Below, piece after piece: positions 1 through 8,664 of a DNA stretch of 29,742 nucleotides (position 1 is the first letter of the stretch; each line of letters begins with the position of its first letter). Below the pieces are notes generated by a model that made no database searches, was not told the DNA's origin, and was given only the letters and a program-made list of their open reading frames with translations. Both the position numbers and the translations under genes were made by a program. Source of the DNA: Alphaproteobacteria bacterium UBA6062 (GTDB lineage: Bacteria > Pseudomonadota > Alphaproteobacteria > Sneathiellales > Sneathiellaceae); contig DIYE01000303.1 of the NCBI GenBank assembly GCA_002428885.1, positions 1-29,742 of the forward strand, written 5' to 3'.

Positions 1-624
1 GATCTTGAAAATGGCTATGGGCACGAGCCGGAAGCCGTTGCCCGAACCATTGAGCGGGCGATCGAGGTCGGTCTGGCCGGTTGCACGATCGAGGATACAA
101 CAGGGGATCCTTCCGATCCGCTTTATGATCCGTCTCTGGCGATTGAAAGAATTGCCGCGGCGGCAGAAGCGGCAAAGAAACTGGATGTGAATTTTGTCCT
201 CACCGCCCGCGCGGAAAACTACTTGTTCGGGCGCCCGGATATTGACGATACTTTGACGCGGCTTCTGGGATACCAGAAGGTTGGTGCAGATGTTCTGTAT
301 GCGCCGGGCTTACCGGATGTGACCGTTATTCAGGAGGTTTGCAGGACAGTGGACAAGCCTGTCAATGTAGTCGCCGGCATCGGCCTGAGAGGAGTGACAT
401 TCAGTCAGTTGCAAAAAGCCGGTGTGCGGCGGATCAGTGCTGGCTCATCTTTGTCCCGGGTAGCCTTTGGCGCGATGGTTGAGGCAACCAACCGAATTTT
501 GCAGACCGGGTCTTTCGAAGACTTTTCAACAGCCGCGACTTTTTCCGGATTGGACAGCCTGATCCGGAAGGCGGACGCCTGTAAGGAGCATTGGAAGGAG
601 AATGATGATGCTTGGCAGTGCTAG
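1..624 (+). CDS. Isocitrate lyase/PEP mutase family protein (5' truncated by window edge)
   Basis: The frame is open from the first base, so the gene begins outside the window; the first in-frame ATG at 187 is internal. The visible part begins DLENGYGHEPEAV and continues with GLAGCTIEDTTGD, the metal-binding acidic segment of the phosphoenolpyruvate mutase/isocitrate lyase superfamily. TARAENYLFG and KVGADVLYAPGLPD follow, both typical of the TIM-barrel lyases. Family members cleave or rearrange C-C or C-P bonds of 2-oxo- or 2-hydroxy-acids with Mg2+. The exact substrate cannot be told, because the substrate loop with its KKCGH-type motif lies upstream. The stop is TAG at 622-624. It converges with the EamA gene that ends 20 bases downstream. 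A six-base hairpin (636-641 with 645-650) sits between the two stops but has no T-tract. Confidence 0.85.
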   Translation, partial: DLENGYGHEPEAVARTIERAIEVGLAGCTIEDTTGDPSDPLYDPSLAIERIAAAAEAAKKLDVNFVLTARAENYLFGRPDIDDTLTRLLGYQKVGADVLYAPGLPDVTVIQEVCRTVDKPVNVVAGIGLRGVTFSQLQKAGVRRISAGSSLSRVAFGAMVEATNRILQTGSFEDFSTAATFSGLDSLIRKADACKEHWKENDDAWQC

Positions 625-643
625 GTTCTGTCCCCAGCCTGTT

Positions 644-1546
644 TCAGGCTGATCGTGTCAGTTTAACTCCGGCCAGGATAATCATGGCGCCACCAAGCTG
701 GATGAAAGACATGCTTTCTCCAAAGAATAATAGAGATGTCGCGATAGCGACAGCCGGGATGAAAAAGCCGTAAGAAAGGCCTTTTGTCGCGCCAATACGC
801 GAAATCCCGGCACAATACCAAACAAAAGCGAGGGAACCGCTTAAGACAGCGGTCGATCCCCAGGCTATCCAGATGGACGAGGGAAGGGCAAGCCAGTTTT
901 GTTCGGCAAGGGACGGGGCGCTGATCAGGCAGAGGAGTAAAGCGCCGAACAGCATTCCCCAGGCAGTTACAAGAATAGGTCCGCGGAGCATGACCATCGG
1001 TCCGGAGACGACGGTATAAATCGCCCATAAAGCCGCGGCGCTCATAATCAGTAGATCTCCTATCAGGGAGCCGCCACCTAGGGTAATTTCCGTCAGACTG
1101 TTATTGATCAGGATAAAAACGCCGAACAGAGAGAGTAAAATACCCAACCATACTTTCGCCGTGATTTTCTCTCCCATGAGAAGAGCAATAAAGACTCCGA
1201 AAATGGGCGCTGTCGATACCAGGATAGAAGCTTTTGAAGCGCTGGTCAGGTCCAGCCCGAAGGCCCAGCCACCCTGAAAAAGAGTAATCCCGATAAATCC
1301 GATCAACAGAAGCTGTCGCCCCTCCTTCCATGTGATCTTTAGGCTTTCCCGACGAATTATCAGCAGTAAAAACAGAAAGAGTGATGCAACCAGATAGCGT
1401 GTCGCAGAAAAAGCCAGCGGGTCCATATAGGACAGGACAGATTTGGCAATGGGAAAATTAATACCCCAGGCAAAAGACGCCGCCAGCAAATAGAGATCTC
1501 CGGCACCAAAAGAGCGTGAAGAGGGAGGTGTTGATGTTGGTTGCAT
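644..1546 (-). CDS. EamA/DMT-family transporter
   Basis: This 300-residue protein is made of about ten hydrophobic segments arranged as two EamA repeats, the usual size and build of drug/metabolite transporter superfamily exporters in the inner membrane. Family features include SFAWGINFPIAKSVL near the N-terminus and, in the second repeat, GDLLIMSAAALWAIYTV. The substrate is unknown; relatives export amino acids, nucleosides or other small metabolites. It starts at ATG 1546 with only a weak AAGAAG ribosome-binding site. It is divergent from the aminotransferase gene, with about 180 bases shared between them. On the minus strand a TATAAT hexamer at 1622-1617 is a possible -10 box, but no good -35 is seen. 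Confidence 0.85.
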   Translation of the reverse strand: MQPTSTPPSSRSFGAGDLYLLAASFAWGINFPIAKSVLSYMDPLAFSATRYLVASLFLFLLLIIRRESLKITWKEGRQLLLIGFIGITLFQGGWAFGLDLTSASKASILVSTAPIFGVFIALLMGEKITAKVWLGILLSLFGVFILINNSLTEITLGGGSLIGDLLIMSAAALWAIYTVVSGPMVMLRGPILVTAWGMLFGALLLCLISAPSLAEQNWLALPSSIWIAWGSTAVLSGSLAFVWYCAGISRIGATKGLSYGFFIPAVAIATSLLFFGESMSFIQLGGAMIILAGVKLTRSA

Positions 1547-1679
1547 GACAGCTTCTTGGTCTGTTTTGGATGTTGTTCGGGGATCTTATTGGTATCGTTA
1601 TTCCATGCAAAAAGCTATTATAGAGCCTGTGAATTGCAGAAATATAGTATATTCTTTCCAAATATGTCCTCAAATTACC

Positions 1680-1709
1680 TTGACACGTAATTAAATTAAG
1701 GTCAATAAT
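1680..1709 (+). promoter_or_regulatory. Predicted sigma70 promoter of the aminotransferase gene
   Basis: A perfect TTGACA -35 box (1680-1685) is followed after 18 bases by AATAAT (1704-1709). Transcription would start near 1716. That leaves only about 9 bases before ATG 1725, but about 24 bases, including an AAAGG ribosome-binding site, before GTG 1740. Confidence 0.5.
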
Positions 1710-1726
1710 ACTGACATTAATTTAAT
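1690..1726. promoter_or_regulatory. 15-bp inverted repeat, candidate operator
   Basis: The arm ATTAAATTAAGGTCA (1690-1704) and its inverted copy TGACATTAATTTAAT (1712-1726) match at 14 of 15 positions, with 7 bases between them. The dyad covers the predicted -10 box and transcription start of the aminotransferase gene, so a bound repressor would block initiation. The regulator is not identified. Confidence 0.5.
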
Positions 1727-1739
1727 GAAAGGCATCAGT

Positions 1740-2972
1740 GTGAGCTGGGACGATAAATTTTCCAAGGATGCGAAATCCATTCGGGCTTCTGAAATCAGGG
1801 AATTACTGAAGATCCTTGAAGATCCGGGTATTTTATCCTTTGCAGGTGGTATTCCGGACCCGGCCTTGTTTCCGATGGAACAGGTAAAAAAAATCCGCAT
1901 GGATATCGAACGTCAGCCGGATCTGGATCGTCAGGCCATGCAATATTCCCAGACGGAAGGGTATGCGCCGTTACGCCAGTGGGTGGCTGATCGCCATACA
2001 ACCACCGAGACAACTCTGGAAAGCGGCAATATTCTGATCACCAATGGGGCGCAGCAATCCCTGACCCTGCTGGCCACCATCTTTCTGGAAGCAGGCACAC
2101 CAATTGCGGTTGCTGATCCGACCTATTTGGGAGCCTTACAGGTGTTTGGTACGCGCCGCCCTGAATATCTGAGGGTTGAGACGGATGAAAACGGGGTAAG
2201 ACTGGATCGGCTGGAAGAGGCGTTTAAAGCGGGCGCGAAGGTCTTTTATACCATTCCAGATTTCCAAAACCCGGGTGGCATGACCATACCTGAAGACCGT
2301 CGCAGGCGGATTGTCGAACTGGCCCATCAGTATGATGTCGTGATCCTGGAAGATGCAGCTTACCGGGCCCTTTATTATGACGGGCCGCCGCCGCCATCCC
2401 TTTTTGAACTGGAAGGGCAGTTTCTGGGAGAGGGACAATGGCAAAAGGCGGGGCTGGTTATCCAGCTTGGTACGGCTTCAAAGACATTGATGCCGGCGCT
2501 GCGGGTTGGCTGGACCATCGCTCCCAAGCCGATCCTGGAGAAGATGGTGCTTCTGAAGCAGGCGAATGATCTGCACACCTCGACCCTCAATCAGATGATT
2601 GCCAACGGTCTTTTTCAGAAGGATTTTGATGAACATACCCAAAGACTCAGGTCTGTCTATCAGGAGCGCAAAGATGCCATGCTGGAAGCTTTGCGTCAAC
2701 ATTTGCCTAACAGCGTCCGCTTTTCAACGCCCACAGGCGGAATGTTTGTCTGGGTTCAACTCCCGGAGGGGATGAACGCCCGAAGACTGCTTGAAAAGGC
2801 ACTCGATGAAGAGAAGATAGCCTTTGTACCCGGTGAAGCTTTCTTCGCGGGCAGCGGCGGTGAAAATACACTTCGCCTTTCCTTCTCCACCTGCTCTCCT
2901 GATGTTATCCGGGATGGCATGCAGCGTTTGTCTGCTTTGATTCAACGGGAATGTGTAGAGAAGGTGGCTTGA
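1740..2972 (+). CDS. PLP-dependent aminotransferase (class I/II, 2-aminoadipate/LysN-like)
   Basis: This is a fold-type I aminotransferase of about 410 residues. It has ASEIRELLKI and LSFAGGIPDPALFP near the N-terminus, the usual opening of the LysN/2-aminoadipate and branched-chain-like aminotransferase group. ITNGAQQSL is the cofactor-phosphate region, PDFQNPGG and the segment with LEDAAYRALY hold the conserved Asn/Asp, and GTASKTLMPALRVGW contains the PLP lysine (residue 248 from GTG). GENTLRLSFS near the end contains the carboxylate-binding Arg. It transfers amino groups between an amino acid and 2-oxoglutarate or similar; the substrate cannot be fixed. I chose GTG 1740 because AAAGG (1728-1732) lies seven bases ahead of it, while ATG 1725 has no ribosome-binding site and lies inside an inverted repeat. 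A start at 1725 would add five residues. Confidence 0.88.
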   Translation: MSWDDKFSKDAKSIRASEIRELLKILEDPGILSFAGGIPDPALFPMEQVKKIRMDIERQPDLDRQAMQYSQTEGYAPLRQWVADRHTTTETTLESGNILITNGAQQSLTLLATIFLEAGTPIAVADPTYLGALQVFGTRRPEYLRVETDENGVRLDRLEEAFKAGAKVFYTIPDFQNPGGMTIPEDRRRRIVELAHQYDVVILEDAAYRALYYDGPPPPSLFELEGQFLGEGQWQKAGLVIQLGTASKTLMPALRVGWTIAPKPILEKMVLLKQANDLHTSTLNQMIANGLFQKDFDEHTQRLRSVYQERKDAMLEALRQHLPNSVRFSTPTGGMFVWVQLPEGMNARRLLEKALDEEKIAFVPGEAFFAGSGGENTLRLSFSTCSPDVIRDGMQRLSALIQRECVEKVA

Positions 2973-3054
2973 TTTCCTACCCTCAAAGACCTGACTTCAT
3001 CTCTTTCTCGGTTTTTTGTAAGCTTTTGCTAACGAACAAAATGGGGAGGAATGG

Positions 3055-4602
3055 ATGGCTTCAATACCTGTCTATGACTGGTTGGCACATCATGCAGGAT
3101 CAGTCGGGAACAAAACCGCTGTTGTTGATCTGGCGAGCGGCAGATCATTTTGCTGGGCGGATTTTAATGAACGGTGTGCCAGGTTAGCCGGCTTTTTACG
3201 GTACGATCTGCAGATTGCAAAAGGGGACAGGGTCGGAATCCTGATGCCCAACAGCTCCGATGTGCTGGAAATTCAGTTTGCCTGCGCGAAGATCGGAGCG
3301 GTTTTCCTGCCTTTGAACTGGCGTCTGACGGTTCCGGAGCTTTCCTTTATTGCCTCGGATGCTGAACCGACCGTTTTAATCTTTGGTCCGGCTTTCAAGG
3401 AGGCAGCGGAAGCTGTCGCAGCGGACGTAACCTGTATCCGTCACATTATCGAGACGGATTGCGATGGTGGCAACAGTGCGTATGAGTGCGGTATCACGGA
3501 GCATGCTTCGGTTACGGCTTTGGAGGATCTTACTCATGATGATCTCTCAACGATCATGTATACGTCCGGTACGACAGGGCTTCCAAAAGGGGCTATGATC
3601 ACCCATGGCATGACATTCTGGAACGCCATCAATCTTGGGATGCCACACCGGATATCACCGGATGCTGTTCATCTGTCGGTCTTGCCGCTTTTTCATACCG
3701 GCGGATTGAACTGTTACACCAACCCGGTGCTGCATGCAGGCGGAACAGTTTATATCATGCGGGAGTTCGATCCCAGGGAGTGCCTCCGCCTGATGGGAGA
3801 TCCGGATATCGGCCTCACTCACTTTTTCGGTGTTCCCGCCAATTATCAGTTTATGGCGCAGCAGCCCGAATTTTCTGAAACGGACTTTTCCCGTATTCAA
3901 ACGGCTGGTGTTGGTGGCGCTCCCGTTCCGGTTCCCTTACTGGAAGCATGGTATGAGAGGGGGCTCGGTATTGCACAAGGGTCCGGCATGACAGAAACCA
4001 GTCCGACTGTCCTTGTTCTTCATGCGCCTGATGCCATGAAGAAACCGGGCTCAACGGGTAAGCCCGCTCTTCATAATGAGGTTCGGATCGTTGATAAAAA
4101 GGGGCAGGATGTAACGCCCGGTGACATCGGTGAACTTTGGGTGAAAGGCCCCAATATCACACCGGGCTACTGGAACCGCCCGGATGCAACCGCGGAAACC
4201 ATTACGGATGGCTGGCTACATACAGGAGATGCTGCCCGTATGGACGACGACGGTTTCTATTATATCGTCGACCGGACGAAGGATATGTACATCTCCGGCG
4301 GCGAAAATGTCTATCCGGCTGAAGTGGAAAATATTCTGTATCAGCTCGATGATATCGTTGAGGCCGCTGTTATTGGCGTACCGGATGATAAATGGGGTGA
4401 GGTGGGCTGTGCCGTCATTGCCCTCAAAGCCGGTTCCGGTTTAGCGGATGAGGAAATCCTGTCTCATTGCCGAACAAACCTGGCGGCCTTTAAGGTGCCC
4501 AAGAGGGTGGAATTTACTCAGGCTTTGCCGAGGAATGCTACGGGGAAGGTGTTAAAGCGGGTACTGCGGGAGGCGTTAATGAAGCAATCCTGTATATCTT
4601 AA
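3055..4602 (+). CDS. AMP-forming acyl-CoA synthetase/ligase
   Basis: This 515-residue protein belongs to the adenylate-forming (ANL) superfamily and activates a carboxylic acid to acyl-AMP and then acyl-CoA in the cytoplasm. The P-loop-like motif YTSGTTGLPKG is at residues 169-179. GMTETSPT follows, then GWLHTGDAARMDDDGF with its ATP-ribose Asp, the hinge region DRTKDMYISGGENVYPAEVE, and the C-terminal catalytic lysine segment PRNATGKVLKR. Length and motif order match medium/long-chain or aromatic acyl-CoA ligases; the chain specificity cannot be read. A strong GGAGG (3045-3049) sits five bases before ATG 3055, which rules out the out-of-frame ATG at 3051. It ends directly against the convergent SIR2-STAND-TPR gene, stop codon to stop codon with no gap. 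Confidence 0.9.
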   Translation: MASIPVYDWLAHHAGSVGNKTAVVDLASGRSFCWADFNERCARLAGFLRYDLQIAKGDRVGILMPNSSDVLEIQFACAKIGAVFLPLNWRLTVPELSFIASDAEPTVLIFGPAFKEAAEAVAADVTCIRHIIETDCDGGNSAYECGITEHASVTALEDLTHDDLSTIMYTSGTTGLPKGAMITHGMTFWNAINLGMPHRISPDAVHLSVLPLFHTGGLNCYTNPVLHAGGTVYIMREFDPRECLRLMGDPDIGLTHFFGVPANYQFMAQQPEFSETDFSRIQTAGVGGAPVPVPLLEAWYERGLGIAQGSGMTETSPTVLVLHAPDAMKKPGSTGKPALHNEVRIVDKKGQDVTPGDIGELWVKGPNITPGYWNRPDATAETITDGWLHTGDAARMDDDGFYYIVDRTKDMYISGGENVYPAEVENILYQLDDIVEAAVIGVPDDKWGEVGCAVIALKAGSGLADEEILSHCRTNLAAFKVPKRVEFTQALPRNATGKVLKRVLREALMKQSCIS

Positions 4603-7098
4603 TTAATAGAGCCTGAAAGCTGATCCGGAAGAACCCCGTTTTATGTCATGTTGGGTCCAGTCAGCGTGAGTACGTGACATGTAACCGGTTTTTTCTGCAA
4701 GATGTATAGAGAATTCCCTTACACGTTTTGCCAAGTCTGGATCATCGTTTCTCAGCTGGAGCAACTCACCATATGTACTCAGAGCCGTAATTTTCCGCAA
4801 GGTCATACCATTTTTATTGCAGATCGCAATCGATGTTGCGAGTAGCTTTCCGACCGAATCCAGCTGACCGTTCTGTAGATATATCCTTCCTCTTATGTTT
4901 GCCGCGTCTGCGGTAAGTTTTGGTATGCCCAATCGCTCGGCATAGGTTTCAGCACGGCGGAGAAATTCGAGAGATTCGCTTAATCTGGCAGGATCATGAG
5001 ATGTAATTAAGGCTTTTGAAATATAGGAGTGATGTAAAATATCCTGTTGTTCAACGCTGATTGTCGCTCGAATAGATTCATCAATAAGCTCCTCTGCCTT
5101 ATCAATGTTGTTTTTTGTGCGCTCTAGATCAGCTTGAAGTTTTAGAAATATTGCCTTGGTTCGAAGACGATGTGGCTTATCTTCCAGGCGTTTCAATGCA
5201 ATGTCATAATATTCGCCAGCTGTATCAAATCGGGATGTCAAGTGATCACAAAGCCCGAGGTAGCCCGTCGCGATAATTCCGGTCAGACTAATTCGGCGGC
5301 TAGGATCATTCGTTGAACGGCTTGTTACCTGTTTGCTCAGCATTTCGAAATATTTTCTTGCTTCGCTAATTTTACCGAACTCCAACCTGGCTAATGCTTT
5401 ATTGAGCAGGACACGTCTGTAGGAGGAACTGGGTCCTCTATGAAAATCCCGATGATCATCTGTAAATTTCTGACCGCGAATGCCATCCAAAGCGAGTTCG
5501 AACAACGGCAAGGCATCATATAATCGTCCCTGCACAAAGTTTGTCAGGGCACGTTCGTTATATAGCCAGGATATTTCTGTTGCGTAAAAAGCGTGTCGAA
5601 TGTGCTTGTCTTCTGAGTTTGGTTCTTTAAGGATGCCGGATAACTTTTTGCGCAAGTGAGTAATGCCTGTTGCCGCATTGAGTATACCTCTTGTCCAGGA
5701 CTCATAGTTCTCAAAGGGGCAGTGGGTTTCATTCTCGCCAATGAGGTCAAAGCCATTTTCTTCAAAACCCAATCGGGAAATTACACCAATTGAAAAGGCG
5801 TGAGCGATCAAGTTTTTGGCAGCTCTTAAGCGTTGAATCGGAGATTGAATACTATCTAAATTGTCATTGAAGTGACTTTTTATTCTTTGTTCTAAGTCTC
5901 TAATTTTTTTATTGAGCTGCTCTTCTTTTTGTTTGATATCTTCGATATCTGTTTGTTTAGTTTTTGTATTAAGCTTAAGTCGTTTTAAATTGGATTCTGC
6001 TTTTTCAAGCTGAAAAACAAGTGACAGATCATTTCGACTGTCTTTGATCAGCTTTTGCAGAGTTTTTCCTAAGTAGATATAATCAGAGTCTTTTGGTTTG
6101 GGCAAATGTCTGGGTTGGGTCATATAGAGAGAAACATCATAAAAAGTATGCTCTCCGCTATCAAAAATGGAATAATCCATTTTCTTTTCAAGATGCTTGC
6201 GAAGTAGACTGTGCAGGATATATCGGCAGTTATATTCTGCTTTGTCATCGTTATCGGAACTGGCGGGATGCTTGGTTGTCCGGCCCCCTAAGACTTTCGT
6301 AAGAAGGCCTCTGTTATGGAGTTCTGCCAAGTATTCTTCGAGAAAAGCTGCTATCTCTTTCTCGGTTACGCTTCCACCATTGTGTTTATTGTATAATTCT
6401 ATGATATCCGGGCAACTGGCTAATACACCTCGTTCAACAGGTGTTGAAAAGAAGGCGAGGCGATGAAGAATAACACTAAATATTTGCGCACTTTTCTCAT
6501 TTTTACGGATTTGAAGATCAAAATTCTCATAGATAACCAGTATTTCGGCCAGGACTTTTTGAAGGTTGTGTCTGGAAGCATACAGTTCCAGTTTTTTAAA
6601 TGCCTTTTTTAAAAAAAAGATGCGTCGCGCTTTATCTCCAGATGGAACAGATCCCGATCCCGTGTTGGTTGATAGATAAATACGGATAAGGTTGCGCAAC
6701 CAGACATGTACCGAGATCCGTTTAGATACCATTTCTTTTAGATATGGAGCGGTCGTTTTTTCCCCTAAAGGCAATATTTTATTGATATATTCTTCAATCC
6801 TTTTGTCAGTTTTCTTATTGCTGAATTTCAACCAATCTCTTTCTTCAAAAGGTAGCTGCTTTAGCAGGAAACGGTTGCGATATGGCACAGCCGCGGAATT
6901 TTCGAGGCTGTTTATAAGTGGTTTTTCCGTTGAAACGACAAAAACAAAATCGACTGGGATAGTTTCAAGTCTTTTGGATGTTAAGAGTTGGAGAAAACGT
7001 CTGTGTAACTTATTGTATTCCCAACCTCGCTCATCACACAAAAGATCAAGATAAGCAGACAAAAAGTCTGTGGTGATGTTTCTTGGCCAGTTTTTCAA
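4603..7098 (-). CDS. STAND NTPase C-part with coiled coil and TPR repeats (fragment 3 of the SIR2-STAND-TPR gene)
   Basis: This long frame can code for 831 residues from a TTG at 7098, but there is no convincing start, because a TAG lies just upstream in the same frame. The real N-terminal boundary is probably the junction near 7051. Residues 17-24 (LDLLCDER) complete a Walker B-like strand begun by RLFVCL in the preceding frame. VDFVFVVST at about residue 49 resembles the next NTPase strand. Residues about 343-410 form a Lys/Glu-rich coiled coil. From about residue 500 the chain becomes repeated helix pairs such as ALPLFELALDGI and EARKYFEML, typical of tetratricopeptide repeats, which act as the sensor part in STAND proteins. 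The DNA is clearly AT-richer than its neighbours, a sign of horizontal acquisition. It converges with the acyl-CoA synthetase with no gap. Confidence 0.75.
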   Translation of the reverse strand: MKNWPRNITTDFLSAYLDLLCDERGWEYNKLHRRFLQLLTSKRLETIPVDFVFVVSTEKPLINSLENSAAVPYRNRFLLKQLPFEERDWLKFSNKKTDKRIEEYINKILPLGEKTTAPYLKEMVSKRISVHVWLRNLIRIYLSTNTGSGSVPSGDKARRIFFLKKAFKKLELYASRHNLQKVLAEILVIYENFDLQIRKNEKSAQIFSVILHRLAFFSTPVERGVLASCPDIIELYNKHNGGSVTEKEIAAFLEEYLAELHNRGLLTKVLGGRTTKHPASSDNDDKAEYNCRYILHSLLRKHLEKKMDYSIFDSGEHTFYDVSLYMTQPRHLPKPKDSDYIYLGKTLQKLIKDSRNDLSLVFQLEKAESNLKRLKLNTKTKQTDIEDIKQKEEQLNKKIRDLEQRIKSHFNDNLDSIQSPIQRLRAAKNLIAHAFSIGVISRLGFEENGFDLIGENETHCPFENYESWTRGILNAATGITHLRKKLSGILKEPNSEDKHIRHAFYATEISWLYNERALTNFVQGRLYDALPLFELALDGIRGQKFTDDHRDFHRGPSSSYRRVLLNKALARLEFGKISEARKYFEMLSKQVTSRSTNDPSRRISLTGIIATGYLGLCDHLTSRFDTAGEYYDIALKRLEDKPHRLRTKAIFLKLQADLERTKNNIDKAEELIDESIRATISVEQQDILHHSYISKALITSHDPARLSESLEFLRRAETYAERLGIPKLTADAANIRGRIYLQNGQLDSVGKLLATSIAICNKNGMTLRKITALSTYGELLQLRNDDPDLAKRVREFSIHLAEKTGYMSRTHADWTQHDIKRGSSGSAFRLY

Positions 7099-8473
7099 AT
7101 TCTAGAAGCAGGGATTTGAGATAAGAGAGGCGCCCCATTGCGCTGGTTTGATGACGAGGGAGAAGGTTTTCCTTTACTGATTTTTCAAATGTATCTCGTT
7201 CAGCTATCTTGATATGTTCATGATCTGTTTCAGTGCATTTTCTTTTACGAGGGTGTTGTTCAAGGATTTGCAACCACTTCAAGCGCCCTGCTACAAACCG
7301 GGTAAAAGCTGAAATAACAGAATTAAAGTCAGAAGAATAACGAGGGTCGCCATGAAACGCGTGAACGATTTGAAGATTATCATAGTCAAAAAGGCATCTA
7401 TGGTTTTCTTGTAGGCTGCTGACAAATGTTCCTTTCCCAACACCAGGATCCCCCGCAATAATAATTGCCCGTCGCTCTTTGTATTTTAAGGTATTTTCGA
7501 ATCTATTCTTGATATCTTTGATGAATGTTTCAGGAGGAAGAGACGGTTTATCTATATAAATATCCGGATTGAGGAGTTGGCGTCTGGACCATACTAACTG
7601 ATGGTTTAAATTGTTTTCAGTCGGTATTTTATCGGGTTCTGATACTGTTTTGTTGATAGAAACTAGATAAGTTTTTCTGTACAAGGCGTATCGACCATTC
7701 AGAGATCTGCCTTTATGATCCGGTACAAGACCTGTTTGTCCTTTTCTGCCGTCTGGAGCTGAGACAATAGCCTGCCACCATTCGGTTTGCTGTATTGCCA
7801 GTCTTTTTAGTTTGCTCTCAAAATGCTCGGAAAACGCTTTTGTGGATCTACGCGACTTAATCATTTTGTCAATGATCGTTTTGAGAGGTTTGACCTTCTT
7901 AAATTCAACTTTTTTTTCATCATCTGTATAGAGGATTGAATTAATGTCGTATTGTGTTTTCAAACCGATGGCACGAGCGGCAGATTTCTGTTTGTCGTTT
8001 TCCTTAAGGATGGCAATCACACCTTCCCGGTGCTTGGCAGTGTTTTGACCATCAGACATAAATTCCCGCATAGGACGAAGGACATCGGACTCACTCATTC
8101 CCAATCCCAAGAAGACAACGTCGTTGCCGGCAAAAAGTGTCCGAACGCTTTCGTCAAATGCGCGTCGTGTTATACTGCTTCTAAGATACAGATTTTGATA
8201 GTCATATTCTGTGATGACCATGTCTTTAGGTAGATCTACGCGACCATGTAAATGCAGGACCCGAATATGATCTCTTGTTGTCAGAGCCGAAAAATCTGTT
8301 AAATCACCAATATTCTCCGAACTGATTGATGATGATATAAGCTTGCCACCATATCCATTCTCTGCAGAAAGCGGGTTTGTATTTTGGGCATTAAGGCCAG
8401 AGTTGAACGCATCTTCTTGCCCAGTTTGAGGGGTGAAAAACTGATGGTTGAGAAAGTACTTCTCAATTTCCAT
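7046..8473 (-). CDS. SIR2 C-part plus STAND NTPase N-part (fragment 2 of the SIR2-STAND-TPR gene)
   Basis: The 475-residue frame starts at ATG 8473, but that ATG is internal to a SIR2 motif. The same frame stays open upstream to beyond 8692 and codes TRFVTTNYD immediately before the Met. Downstream, HLHGRVDLP (catalytic His at residue 76), VITEYDY and VFLGLGMSESD (120-130) complete a SIR2 NAD-hydrolase fold. After a linker comes Walker A, IIIAGDPGVGKGTF (GDPGVGKGT at 341-349), the nucleotide-binding loop of a STAND ATPase. The frame ends with RLFVCLS and a TGA at 7048-7046, in the middle of what should be the Walker B strand. So the product as written would lack half of each domain. It needs a frame change at both ends to make sense. 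Confidence 0.75.
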   Translation of the reverse strand: MEIEKYFLNHQFFTPQTGQEDAFNSGLNAQNTNPLSAENGYGGKLISSSISSENIGDLTDFSALTTRDHIRVLHLHGRVDLPKDMVITEYDYQNLYLRSSITRRAFDESVRTLFAGNDVVFLGLGMSESDVLRPMREFMSDGQNTAKHREGVIAILKENDKQKSAARAIGLKTQYDINSILYTDDEKKVEFKKVKPLKTIIDKMIKSRRSTKAFSEHFESKLKRLAIQQTEWWQAIVSAPDGRKGQTGLVPDHKGRSLNGRYALYRKTYLVSINKTVSEPDKIPTENNLNHQLVWSRRQLLNPDIYIDKPSLPPETFIKDIKNRFENTLKYKERRAIIIAGDPGVGKGTFVSSLQENHRCLFDYDNLQIVHAFHGDPRYSSDFNSVISAFTRFVAGRLKWLQILEQHPRKRKCTETDHEHIKIAERDTFEKSVKENLLPRHQTSAMGRLSYLKSLLLEFEKLAKKHHHRLFVCLS

Positions 8474-8664
8474 GTCATAGTTTGTCGTAACGAAGCGGGT
8501 GATATGCCAGTCTTCAACAAGTACTTTAAGGGGGTTCGGGCCCTTAGAGGGGTCAAAAATCTTATTAAAATACAGGAGTATTGGAAACAGATAGGCAGTT
8601 TCTTTTATATTTTTAAAGCAATATAAAACTTCTTTCCAAATAAATATTTCTAAATCTAAACAGC

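Noticed and set aside
636..650. Hairpin AGCCTG-TTT-CAGGCT between the convergent PEP mutase-family and EamA genes.
   Set aside because: There is no T-tract on either strand and the stem is short and overlaps the EamA stop codon; too weak to call a terminator.
6601..6618. T6-A8 stretch inside the TPR part, considered as a third frame break.
   Set aside because: The frame stays open and sensible on both sides (a Phe-Phe-Leu-Lys-Lys run), so no shift is needed here.
8299..8556. An 85-codon minus-strand open frame overlapping the SIR2 middle part.
   Set aside because: The overlapping frame encodes the conserved TTNYD and LHG motifs, so this one is a shadow with no recognisable protein features.
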